Source: Gammaproteobacteria bacterium
GTDB taxonomy: Bacteria > Pseudomonadota > Gammaproteobacteria > HK1
Length of the DNA stretch: 10,794 nt
Direction: 5' to 3'
NCBI GenBank assembly: GCA_013042035.1
Contig: JABDQX010000060.1
Span: 1-10,794, forward strand
Both the position numbers and the translations under genes were made by a program. Position 1 is the stretch's first letter. The number at the start of each line of letters is the position of its first letter. Below, one piece after another: positions 1 to 6,143 of this stretch. The notes beneath the pieces were generated by a model. It saw only the letters and a program-made list of their open reading frames with translations, was not told where the DNA came from and ran no database searches.

Positions 1-1
1 T

Positions 2-223
2 CCCATGGCCGGTATTCTGGCCGATAAGGCGCGTGATGTTTATGGTATCCCCGAAGACTTCGAGCCGGTAACGATCTTGGCCATCGGTTACCTTGGCGAT
101 TCGGACAAGTTGCCCGATCCACTCAAAGCATCGGAAACCGCGCCCCGTGTACGAAAGCCACTCACGGAGCTGGTGTTTTCCGATAGCTGGGAAATACCCG
201 CGCAGCTTGCGTACAGGCGTTAA
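2..223 (+). CDS. Nitroreductase family protein, C-terminal fragment (5' end outside window)
   Basis: This is the last 73 or so codons of a gene that begins upstream of the window. The reading frame is open from base 2, and the Met codon at position 5 is internal, not a start. The visible protein contains a GIPEDFEPVTILAIGYLGD stretch followed by APRVRKPLTELVF. This is the usual end of flavin-dependent nitroreductases: a nucleotide-binding edge with the IGY(P/L)GD turn, then the conserved R-KPL-E-VF tail. Family members are FMN-dependent oxidoreductases that reduce nitroaromatics, quinones or related substrates with NAD(P)H; the physiological substrate cannot be inferred from this piece. The stop codon lies 10 bp before nadD, so the two genes are probably co-transcribed. 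The catalytic and FMN-binding N-terminal part is not visible. Confidence 0.82.
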   Translation, partial: PMAGILADKARDVYGIPEDFEPVTILAIGYLGDSDKLPDPLKASETAPRVRKPLTELVFSDSWEIPAQLAYRR

Positions 224-233
224 AATATAGTCG

Positions 234-872
234 ATGCACCGTGAAATCATCGGTATCTTGGGCGGCACCTTCGATCCTGTGCATAATGCTCACTTGCGGT
301 TTGCGCTGGAGGTGCGTGACCGGCTTTCGTTATCCGGTGTTCGATTGATTCCTGTGCGCGCCCCCCCGCACCGTGCATCGCCCCAGGCTGGGGAGCAGAC
401 CCGGCTGCGAATGCTCACGGCAGCGGTCGGAAATGAAAAAGGGCTGGTCGTGGATGATCAGGAATTGCGCCGCGGCGGACTATCCTATACTGTCGACACC
501 CTTGATGCGTTGCGGCAACGGCTCTCCGGGCAATCACTTTGCCTTATTCTTGGCATGGATGCCTTTTCCCGACTGACCACTTGGCATCAATGGCGTCGGA
601 TCCTGGAACTTGCGCACATTGCCATTGCGTCGCGTCCTGGTACTTCATTACCAACGAATGGTGAAATCTCCCATTTATTAGCCAGGCGAGAAACAAACGA
701 TCCGAACTGTCTCCACAAGGAATCGGCAGGACGAATCATAGTGGTTCCTGTTCCTCAATTGGATATATCAGCAACGCGCATCCGCGCACGGGTTGCCGAG
801 AGCGCCTCGATTCGATATCTGGTCCCCGATTCTGTCCTTGAAATAATCAGACATGAACAACTATACGTATGA
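234..872 (+). CDS. nadD: Nicotinate-nucleotide adenylyltransferase NadD
   Basis: NadD transfers AMP from ATP to nicotinate mononucleotide, giving deamido-NAD in the de novo and salvage routes to NAD in the cytosol. The 212-residue protein has all the family signatures. GGTFDPVHNAHL (residues 10-21) is the nucleotidyltransferase loop with the second H of the HxxH-type motif. SYTVDTL is at 84-90, LGMDAF followed by a Trp at about 106-117, ASRPG at 132-136, and ISATRIR (178-184) is the C-terminal ATP-binding signature. RYLVPDSV near the end is also typical. The length is normal. No strong Shine-Dalgarno sequence precedes the ATG, which follows the nitroreductase stop by 10 bp and suggests translational coupling. 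The 3' end overlaps the start of rsfS by 20 bp, an arrangement widespread in bacteria. Confidence 0.96.
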   Translation: MHREIIGILGGTFDPVHNAHLRFALEVRDRLSLSGVRLIPVRAPPHRASPQAGEQTRLRMLTAAVGNEKGLVVDDQELRRGGLSYTVDTLDALRQRLSGQSLCLILGMDAFSRLTTWHQWRRILELAHIAIASRPGTSLPTNGEISHLLARRETNDPNCLHKESAGRIIVVPVPQLDISATRIRARVAESASIRYLVPDSVLEIIRHEQLYV

Positions 873-1224
873 ATCATCCGAGGAATTAGTTCGCGACGTG
901 GTCGCCGATCTGGAAGCGGTAAAGGCGGATGATATTACCGTTCTGGATGTGCGGGCGCTTAGCAGTATCACCGATTTCATGATTATCGCGACGGGTAGAT
1001 CCAAGCGACACGCGCGTGCCCTGGCCGAGAACGTCATTCGTGCCACTAAAGTTGCCGGGCATCCACCGTTAGGGGTCGAAGGCGAAAAGCACGCGGAGTG
1101 GGTCCTTGTCGATCTGTGTGATGTTGTGGTGCACGTCATGCTCTCGGAGACGCGGGATCTCTATCAATTGGAGAAACTTTGGTACAACCCGCGTGTGCCC
1201 TCATTCTCCACCGGAGTCCCTTGA
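853..1224 (+). CDS. rsfS: Ribosome silencing factor RsfS
   Basis: RsfS (RsfA/YbeB, DUF143 family) binds ribosomal protein uL14 on the 50S subunit and blocks joining to 30S, lowering translation in starvation or stationary phase. The 123-residue sequence shows the family landmarks: KADDITVLDVRALSSITDFMIIATGRS (about residues 24-50), the strand-helix with PLGVEGEKHAEWVLVDL (72-88), and VVVHVMLSETRDLYQLEKLW (91-110), which is the conserved C-terminal core. About 13 residues follow, a little longer than in Escherichia coli. The ATG lies inside the nadD reading frame, so the two are translationally coupled. In many gammaproteobacteria rlmH follows directly; here a DUF302 gene does. Confidence 0.95.
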   Translation: MNNYTYESSEELVRDVVADLEAVKADDITVLDVRALSSITDFMIIATGRSKRHARALAENVIRATKVAGHPPLGVEGEKHAEWVLVDLCDVVVHVMLSETRDLYQLEKLWYNPRVPSFSTGVP

Positions 1225-1272
1225 TGAGGGGTGCCTTTTCCGTCCATTCTCACCTTGTTATGAAGCCCAATA

Positions 1273-1923
1273 ATGGACAAACCGGATAAACAGTTAAAGC
1301 TTTTCTTCGCGCATTTAGTTAGCGTTACAAGCAGGAAGCCAAATCTTGGCGTGTACGCTAAACGGCTAAAATCCACTCTCGCGCTGATTGGCGCAATTGT
1401 GCTTATCGGTAGTTTAGTGCTGTACATTCAAGGTTGGATGGTTGTACGCAAGCTCGATCCGAATGCAACCCAGGTAATGGGAAGTTTTATAGAAAAAACC
1501 CTCGGAAGCGATTTCGCCGCCGCAAGCACAATCAAGATACCGCTATCCGATGGAATTACTATCAAAAATGCCGTCCATGCCATGAAACAACGCGCCATGG
1601 GCCACGGTATGAAGCTCGTTGACCGCTTAAAGCTACACAAGGAAGTTACCGAGAAAACACGTCCATACTTGGAAGTTTTTTCGTTTCAGGCACCCAAGAT
1701 AAATCCCCTTATCCTTGGATATAATTGGGAGATTGCCACCTATATGCCCTATCGAATTGCTCTATATCAGGACAAAGGAGAACGGGCATGGCTTGCTACC
1801 ATGGATCTGGGACTCTTGATCCACGGAGCTCAAGAGTTTGAACCGGATTTCAAGTCTCAAATGATAGCGGTGAAGGATCAGTTACTCGATATCATGGCCG
1901 CGGGGGCCACGGGCGGTCAGTGA
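1273..1923 (+). CDS. Membrane-anchored DUF302 domain protein
   Basis: The function is unknown. The 216-residue protein has a short basic N-terminus, one hydrophobic segment (about 36-58, ending in a basic VVRK), and a soluble domain. The region from about 98 to 212 resembles DUF302: an early K-AV--MKQRA helix, then a YLEVFSFQAPKINPLIL strand-loop, the YMPYRIALYQDKGERAWLATMDLGLLIHG core (about 157-185), and a terminal helix ending LLDIMAAGATGG. In relatives as I remember them the core reads (L/M)PCRIAL; here the Cys is replaced by Tyr (residue 160). Orientation is probably Nin with the domain outside the inner membrane, but this is inferred. It lies 48 bp after rsfS with no clear ribosome-binding site, and its base use looks more A+T-rich than nadD or rsmD. 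It converges on the spermidine-synthase-like gene. Confidence 0.7.
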   Translation: MDKPDKQLKLFFAHLVSVTSRKPNLGVYAKRLKSTLALIGAIVLIGSLVLYIQGWMVVRKLDPNATQVMGSFIEKTLGSDFAAASTIKIPLSDGITIKNAVHAMKQRAMGHGMKLVDRLKLHKEVTEKTRPYLEVFSFQAPKINPLILGYNWEIATYMPYRIALYQDKGERAWLATMDLGLLIHGAQEFEPDFKSQMIAVKDQLLDIMAAGATGGQ

Positions 1924-1956
1924 TGGCGAGGCGCATCCTTTCAAATATCCCAAATC

Positions 1957-1978
1957 GGCGGGTTGCCGGATAACCGCC
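1957..1978. terminator. Possible weak bidirectional terminator between convergent genes
   Basis: A GGCGG / CCGCC stem (1957-1961 with 1974-1978) encloses a 12-nt loop in the 115-bp gap between two convergent genes. The short stem is followed on the plus strand by only TTATT and on the minus strand by GATTT. Location favours a terminator, but the missing T-run makes this a weak call. Confidence 0.25.
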
Positions 1979-2038
1979 TTATTCCTGACTATCTTCAAAG
2001 CGTACGTTGTACAAAAATCGGAACCTGGAAACACGCTC

Positions 2039-3769
2039 TTAGTCAACGGCTTGATAGATCCCCTGTTCCTTTTCCCAATCACGCTGATGATAGCGGTAAG
2101 CGACCATCGATCCTAATCTGTTCACCTGGACGGTTGCGAGATCGTCGAAAAAACCACGACTGAACTCGAAGGTCGCCAGCATCAGGGGTTTGGTCAGCCA
2201 GGGCGTATCGATGGGTAGGGTCTCCAATGCGGCAAGGCGATTCCTGGGAGATGCGCCGCGCCGGGTGGCGATGGTCCATCCCCACTCGCCGAAACTGGGC
2301 ACATTCTGGTGATATTGCTGTACATCGGAAAAGCCCGCATGGCGCATCGTTTTGCCAATGCAAAGGAAAGTACGTTTGGCATGATATGGCGATGTGGATT
2401 GCACCGTCATCGCGCCATCTCCGGCAAGGAGTGCCTTTAGTTTGGCATAGAACCGGGTGGAGTACAGGCGGTTCAGATTGGGGTGATTGGGATCGGGAAG
2501 ATCGACCACGATGGCGTCGAATACCTCGCCCCGGCGAAGTAATTCGTTTACCGTGACAAAGGCATCTCCAATTCTCACCGAAACCCTCGGGTCGGAAAAT
2601 GCGTATTCGTTAAGTGCAGTAACACGTTCATTGATGGGGTGTTTATCGACAACGACGCCATCGCGTTCCTCGGACCCGGTGAAAAACGCCACCAGTTCCC
2701 GATCCAGATCGAGCAGGACGACACGTTTGGGATTCCATTGGAGAATATCCCGTAAGGCCAACCCATCACCGCCACCCACCACCAGGATGTTGTCCTGGCG
2801 CGCCGAGGCGGCAAGGGTCGGGTAGACCAGCATGGTGTGATAAATGTGCTCATCGGCGGTTGTGAATTGCATCCGGCCATTGATAAAGAACGACAATACG
2901 GAGGGGGCCGCCGGATCCAGGATGCGTTCGGTGACGGTCAGGCGCTGGTAGTGCGTATTGGTATGGTAGACGACCTTATCACGGTATAGCAGATCTTCCA
3001 TGGCGCCATCCCAGTCCGCGCCAAAGTTGGCGAGCGCGACAACCAAAACGCCTACCAGGAGATGCGAAAAGAGCAGCAACATGCCCCAACGGATATGTTG
3101 TCGGAACAGGGCATAAAAGACCAACCCCGCCGTAATATTGGCCCCGGCGGTCAGCGCCGCCGCCGTGGATATATCCATGGACAGCATGAACAGAATCCAC
3201 AAGGCCGCACCAATACCGGCGCCAAGATAATCGACACCGTAGATCGATCCGGTATTGTGTTCCAGGTATTGCGAATAGAGTATCTGGCGTGCGCGGGCCA
3301 CCAGGGGTATTTCCATGCCGAGCAGGACACCGAGCACGGCGCCGATAAAATAGGGGGTCGCCTTGGCCATCCCGGTGATGGTACGTATCAGTTCTCCACT
3401 GGGTAATAAATCCGGCGGCAAACCGAAGGTATCGGCCAATACTCTCGGAAAAAGGTTCGCGACGGCAAATGCGCCGCCGATGAGCAGGACGGCGGAGCTC
3501 CCGAGCAGGGCTATCGACACCTCGAGCCAGACAAAACCGGTAAACGGACAGCGAATGGTCCTGGCCAGAAAGGAACCCACGCCCATGGCGACGATCATGA
3601 TGCCGATGATGGCATAAAGCGTGGTCTCGAGGGCGCCGAGCACCCTGCCCGCGTAGTGAGAAATCAAGTATTCGTAGATCAGCCCACAGCCGGCCAGCAC
3701 TGCCACGATAACAAGAAGCGCGATGTCCTGTGGTATCTTTTTCGTACCTTTCGTGTTTGTCGTGAACAC
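2039..3769 (-). CDS. Membrane-embedded spermidine synthase-like (polyamine aminopropyltransferase) protein
   Basis: The protein has 576 residues. The N-terminal part to about residue 250 is a multi-spanning membrane domain of about seven hydrophobic segments (16-36, 49-68, 82-107, 138-157, 182-200, 203-222, 229-249). The C-terminal part (about 265-505) is a spermine/spermidine synthase Rossmann domain. Visible motifs are YHTNTHYQRLTV, INGRMQFTTADEHIYHTMLVYP (putrescine side in true enzymes), LVVGGGDGLALRDIL (329-343, dcSAM-binding glycine loop), VVLLDLD (350-356), and VVDLPDPNHPNLNRLYS (421-437, with the catalytic-type Asp423). VPSFGEWGWTIA (490-501) is typical of the membrane-fused subfamily. 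The usual LDG reads ING, so the substrate may differ from putrescine. The chosen start is GTG at 3769, inside a dispersed repeat; residues 2-11 are repeat-encoded, and the hydrophobic domain starts near residue 16. It follows cysZ by 37 bp. Confidence 0.85.
   Translation of the reverse strand: MFTTNTKGTKKIPQDIALLVIVAVLAGCGLIYEYLISHYAGRVLGALETTLYAIIGIMIVAMGVGSFLARTIRCPFTGFVWLEVSIALLGSSAVLLIGGAFAVANLFPRVLADTFGLPPDLLPSGELIRTITGMAKATPYFIGAVLGVLLGMEIPLVARARQILYSQYLEHNTGSIYGVDYLGAGIGAALWILFMLSMDISTAAALTAGANITAGLVFYALFRQHIRWGMLLLFSHLLVGVLVVALANFGADWDGAMEDLLYRDKVVYHTNTHYQRLTVTERILDPAAPSVLSFFINGRMQFTTADEHIYHTMLVYPTLAASARQDNILVVGGGDGLALRDILQWNPKRVVLLDLDRELVAFFTGSEERDGVVVDKHPINERVTALNEYAFSDPRVSVRIGDAFVTVNELLRRGEVFDAIVVDLPDPNHPNLNRLYSTRFYAKLKALLAGDGAMTVQSTSPYHAKRTFLCIGKTMRHAGFSDVQQYHQNVPSFGEWGWTIATRRGASPRNRLAALETLPIDTPWLTKPLMLATFEFSRGFFDDLATVQVNRLGSMVAYRYHQRDWEKEQGIYQAVD
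3723..3769 (-). repeat. Single-arm copy of the GTCCACGAAA-type dispersed repeat
   Basis: Read on the minus strand, this stretch starts GTTCACGACAAACACGAAAG and continues with GTACGAAAAAGATACC. It matches the repeat arms at 6123 and 7090 with few changes. It forms the GTG start and the first dozen codons of the spermidine-synthase-like gene. No inverted partner is visible next to it. Confidence 0.6.
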
Positions 3770-3806
3770 TATCTTTAAATCTGTGTTTGGTTGCGATTGT
3801 GTCGAG

Positions 3807-4565
3807 TCAGGCGTTCGGATATTGCTCTACCCACATAACCGTTGCGCCTGCCACCGCAGTCGGAATCACCAGGAAATTCAAGCCGGGCACCATCGTCGCC
3901 AGCAATGCCATGGCGCCGAAACCGAAATTCATTGTTCGACGCTCCCTCAGGTGTTTTCGTTGCTCTGAAAACGATAACCCATGGTTTCCCATGGGGTAGT
4001 CGGTGTATTCAACGGCGAGCATCCATGCGCTGAAGGCCAACCACAGAAACGGGGCCACGACGTTGATACCCGGAATAAAAAGAAGAAGTCCTAGTGGGAT
4101 TGCCCGGACAAGAAAGTATAGGAGCTTGTGTAACTCGGAAAGCAGGGACGGGATAATATTGACGGCAATATCCCGGGCAAATTCCAGCCATCCCGCATTT
4201 TCATCGCGGGCTCGACCCATGAGCTTTGCGTGGATTGCCTCCGACAGCAGGCTATTGAACGGTGCGGCTACCAGGTTTCCCACCCAGGAGAAGAGAAAAA
4301 AGATCACGAACAGGGCAAGAATAGCGAAAACAGGCCATAGCAACCACCGCAGCCAGTCGAGCCAGTCCGGGATCAATCCATCGAGCAATGCATCGAAGCG
4401 CTCGGCACCAAGATAGATCAGCGTCGCAAACAACACGGTATTGATGAGAAGCGGTATGACGACATACCGCCGGACACCGGGTTCATTGAGTAGCGAGAAG
4501 CCTCGCCAGAAATAGCCGGAGCCCATGGATAGATCGTTAAGGGGTGGTTTAGGGTGTGGTTTCAT
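3807..4565 (-). CDS. cysZ: Sulfate transporter CysZ (EI24 family)
   Basis: CysZ is an inner-membrane protein that supports sulfate uptake for cysteine synthesis. The 252-residue product aligns by eye with the family. GSGYFWRGFSLLNEPGVRRYVVIPLLINTVLF (15-46) matches the conserved opening (Y---G---L--PG-RR-V--PLL-N). FLFSWVGNLVAAPFNSLLSEAI (90-111) carries the conserved AAPFN-LLSE signature. FIPGINVVAPFLWLAFSAWMLAVEYTDYPMGNH (163-195) and the basic FSEQRKHLRERR loop (199-210) follow, with MVPGLNFLVIPTAVAGAT-MWVE (225-247) at the end. Four main hydrophobic stretches are visible. The ATG at 4565 gives about 13 extra residues before Met14 (4526), which is an alternative start; neither has a clear ribosome-binding site. 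It is upstream of, and probably co-transcribed with, the spermidine-synthase-like gene, and divergent from dksA. Confidence 0.92.
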   Translation of the reverse strand: MKPHPKPPLNDLSMGSGYFWRGFSLLNEPGVRRYVVIPLLINTVLFATLIYLGAERFDALLDGLIPDWLDWLRWLLWPVFAILALFVIFFLFSWVGNLVAAPFNSLLSEAIHAKLMGRARDENAGWLEFARDIAVNIIPSLLSELHKLLYFLVRAIPLGLLLFIPGINVVAPFLWLAFSAWMLAVEYTDYPMGNHGLSFSEQRKHLRERRTMNFGFGAMALLATMVPGLNFLVIPTAVAGATVMWVEQYPNA

Positions 4566-4625
4566 GAATAAGGTATTCTGGTTTGCAAAAACAGGGTGCT
4601 CATCACTGCGTGTACAACTTTTTCA

Positions 4626-4641
4626 AGATCAGGGCTGATCT
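4626..4641. promoter_or_regulatory. Perfect dyad AGATCAG-GG-CTGATCT, candidate operator
   Basis: Seven-base arms (4626-4632 and 4635-4641) are exact reverse complements around a 2-bp centre. It lies about 60 bp upstream of the cysZ ATG, in the divergent promoter region, so a terminator role is unlikely. A dimeric regulator could bind here; which one is unknown. Confidence 0.35.
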
Positions 4642-4720
4642 AAATCGTGCATAACCCGATTAAGCTATTGTATTGGACGAAATGTTCTGGTATTAAGCCG
4701 CGTCTTCCATTCGATTCTTT

Positions 4721-4811
4721 GTTAAGACCGCAAAAACTAAAGCGAGATATTCTCATGGTATTACAGGTCGATACAGCGCTAACCATCTCGCTTTAACTTT
4801 TGCGTAGTTAA
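4721..4811. repeat. MITE-like or RNA-hairpin inverted repeat with 20-bp arms, flanked by GTTAA
   Basis: The left arm at 4729-4748 (CGCAAAAACTAAAGCGAGAT) and the right arm at 4785-4804 are inverted copies with 18 of 20 matches and a 36-nt centre. Read as minus-strand RNA, both differences become G-U pairs, so the stem is unbroken over 20 pairs. Read as plus-strand RNA they are A-C mismatches. GTTAA occurs directly repeated at 4721-4725 and 4807-4811, which could be a target duplication. The element could be a small non-autonomous mobile element, or a structure in the cysZ leader or an antisense RNA. No open frame is present inside. Confidence 0.55.
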
Positions 4812-4841
4812 TATTATCGACGATAAGAGGAACTGGCGCCT

Positions 4842-4854
4842 AATTATGATAATT
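4842..4854. promoter_or_regulatory. AT palindrome AATTATGATAATT upstream of dksA
   Basis: Exact 6-bp arms lie around a single G, ending 31 bp before the dksA ATG. The internal TATGAT resembles a -10 box but has no recognisable -35 partner at 16-18 bp. It is either an operator-like site or a chance AT palindrome. Confidence 0.25.
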
Positions 4855-4875
4855 CCCGGAACCGTGTTGATCTTC

Positions 4876-4880
4876 AGGAG
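4876..4880 (+). promoter_or_regulatory. Ribosome-binding site of dksA
   Basis: AGGAG sits 5 bases before the ATG at 4886. It decides for this start rather than the in-frame ATG at 4988, which would drop the first 34 residues. Confidence 0.7.
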
Positions 4881-4885
4881 CGGCT

Positions 4886-5347
4886 ATGCCTAGAAAGAAG
4901 AAGTCCGTATCGAAAGAACAGTCATCATTCGAAACAACGGCTGCGTTTGCCTTTACCCCTTACAAGACAAAACGCGGTGAAAAATACATGAATGAAAAAC
5001 AAGTTGCTCATTTCCGGGAGATTCTCAATGCCTGGAGAAAGCAACTCATGGAGGAAGTGGATCGTACCCTGGATCACATGCAGGACGATGCGGCAAGCTT
5101 TCCCGATCCCAACGACCGGGCAACCCAGGAGTCGGAGTTCACATTGGAGCTGCGCACCCGTGATCGAGAGCGCAAACTCATAAAAAAGATCAACGAATCA
5201 TTGTCCATGCTCGATTTGGGAGAATACGGTTATTGCGAGGCCTGTGGCGTGGATATCGGTATTCAGCGGCTCGAGGCGCGCCCTACCGCCACCTTGTGCA
5301 TCGATTGCAAGATCCTCGATGAGATTCGGGAAAAACAACGAGCGTGA
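4886..5347 (+). CDS. dksA: RNA polymerase-binding transcription factor DksA
   Basis: DksA binds in the secondary channel of RNA polymerase and, with ppGpp, represses rRNA promoters and activates amino-acid biosynthesis promoters. The 153-residue protein matches the Escherichia coli length (151). A variable basic N-terminus (1-34) is followed by the MNEKQVAHFREIL-AWR segment. Next come the coiled coil with its tip FPDPNDRATQE (72-82; Asp74 and Asp77 are the key tip acids, plus Ala79) and ELRTRDRERKLIKKI (88-102). The zinc finger has Cys117, Cys120, Cys138 and Cys141 (CEAC and CIDC). All functional residues are present, so this is a canonical Zn-type DksA. It is the first gene of the plus-strand block and is followed 97 bp later by rsmD. 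Confidence 0.97.
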   Translation: MPRKKKSVSKEQSSFETTAAFAFTPYKTKRGEKYMNEKQVAHFREILNAWRKQLMEEVDRTLDHMQDDAASFPDPNDRATQESEFTLELRTRDRERKLIKKINESLSMLDLGEYGYCEACGVDIGIQRLEARPTATLCIDCKILDEIREKQRA

Positions 5348-5355
5348 TCCCCAAC

Positions 5356-5368
5356 CCGACACAGTCGG
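5356..5368 (+). terminator. Short hairpin after dksA, weak terminator candidate
   Basis: CCGAC-ACA-GTCGG forms a 5-bp perfect stem with a 3-nt loop starting 8 bp after the dksA stop. The nearest T-run (TTTTTTT at 5390-5396) is over 20 nt downstream, too far for a standard intrinsic terminator. It may only partially attenuate read-through into rsmD. Confidence 0.22.
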
Positions 5369-5444
5369 AACCAAAATACGCATCAAGGATTTTTTTAGTC
5401 GTTTTGTTCAAAATTCCTGCGCTAAAAGGCACATACCATCTTCA

Positions 5445-6143
5445 GTGACAGCCGTGTCGGAAACCAAAGAAGCGATCCGTTCAAGGTATAAAAACAAGAA
5501 ATCGAGCGGCAGTTCAAGCACCGGCAGGAAAGCCAGTACGCTTCGCATCATTGCCGGTCGCTGGAAACGGCGCCGACTGATCATCCCCGATGTGCCGGGA
5601 TTGCGTCCGACGCCGGACCGGGTTCGTGAAACGCTTTTCAATTGGTTGGGCCATCGAATACATGGCGCGCGCTGTTTAGACCTGTTCGCGGGCACCGGTG
5701 CGCTCGGTTTCGAGGCCGCTTCTCGGGGGGCGGCGGAAGTCGTGTTGGTCGAGCGAAACGAAATCGCCATCAGGGAAATCGAGGCGGGAATGCGGGCGTT
5801 ATCGGTGGACCGGGAAGACGCGCCGAATACACCGAAGATCACGGTCGTGCATGCCGATGCCTTGCGTTACCTCCAGGGTCCGGCCCGGTGCTTCGATATG
5901 GTTTTTCTGGATCCGCCCTTCGACAGCGATTTGTTGGAAACGGTGTGTCAATACCTGGAAGATGGCCGGTGGCTCGGCGAGACAGCCGAAATCTACCTGG
6001 AAATGCGGCGCTCTTCCCATCAGCCGGTATTGCCGGCAAGCTGGCAAGAGGCGCGCAGCGCCGTCGCCGGTGAGGTAAAATACGCACTGATGCAGCGGAC
6101 TGTGGCCACAACTAAAAATAGAGTCCACGAAAAACACGAATAA
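5445..6143 (+). CDS. rsmD: 16S rRNA (guanine(966)-N2)-methyltransferase RsmD
   Basis: RsmD methylates G966 of 16S rRNA on assembled 30S particles using SAM. The core begins with STLRIIAGRWKRRRL (about 31-45), then LRPTPDRVRETLFNWL (about 51-66), the SAM-binding LDLFAGTGALGFEAASRGA (78-96), VVLVERN, and the catalytic FLDPPF (about 154-159). It ends in EVKYALMQR. The frame is open far upstream into dksA. I chose GTG at 5445 (232 residues), which is uncertain; GTG at 5454 and ATG at 5319, inside the dksA end, are alternatives. The first 30 residues are low-complexity and basic (KNKKSSGSSSTGRKAS) and probably not essential. The last residues (NRVHEKHE) are encoded by a dispersed DNA repeat. The stop overlaps the coaD start (TAATG). 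Confidence 0.93.
   Translation: MTAVSETKEAIRSRYKNKKSSGSSSTGRKASTLRIIAGRWKRRRLIIPDVPGLRPTPDRVRETLFNWLGHRIHGARCLDLFAGTGALGFEAASRGAAEVVLVERNEIAIREIEAGMRALSVDREDAPNTPKITVVHADALRYLQGPARCFDMVFLDPPFDSDLLETVCQYLEDGRWLGETAEIYLEMRRSSHQPVLPASWQEARSAVAGEVKYALMQRTVATTKNRVHEKHE
6123..6140 (+). repeat. Single-arm repeat GTCCACGAAAAACACGAA within the rsmD 3' end
   Basis: This 18-bp stretch is the cleanest copy of the dispersed repeat in the window and shares GTCCACGAAA exactly with 7042-7051 and 7090-7099. It encodes the last RsmD residues and ends just before the TAATG junction with coaD. Confidence 0.65.

Larger units (their letters stand above)
4566..4885. other. 320-bp divergent intergenic region, cysZ / dksA
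   Basis: No gene is seen here. The region is A+T-rich and must hold the promoters for both cysZ (minus) and dksA (plus), but I could not place convincing -35/-10 pairs. It contains three dyads, listed separately: a perfect 7-bp palindrome at 4626-4641, a 20-bp-arm inverted repeat flanked by GTTAA direct repeats at 4721-4811, and AATTATGATAATT at 4842-4854. Confidence 0.6.

Noticed and set aside
3062..3617. Plus-strand open frames opposite the membrane domain of the spermidine-synthase-like gene
   Set aside because: They are antisense shadows with no domain, while the minus strand encodes a complete recognisable protein.
4673..4696. TTGGAC with TATTAA as a dksA promoter
   Set aside because: The spacer is only 12 bp, too short for a sigma70 promoter.
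5244..5444. Upstream extension of the rsmD reading frame into dksA (299-residue version)
   Set aside because: The extra residues overlap the dksA zinc-finger region in another frame and match nothing in RsmD. The GTG at 5445 gives a length closer to the family.
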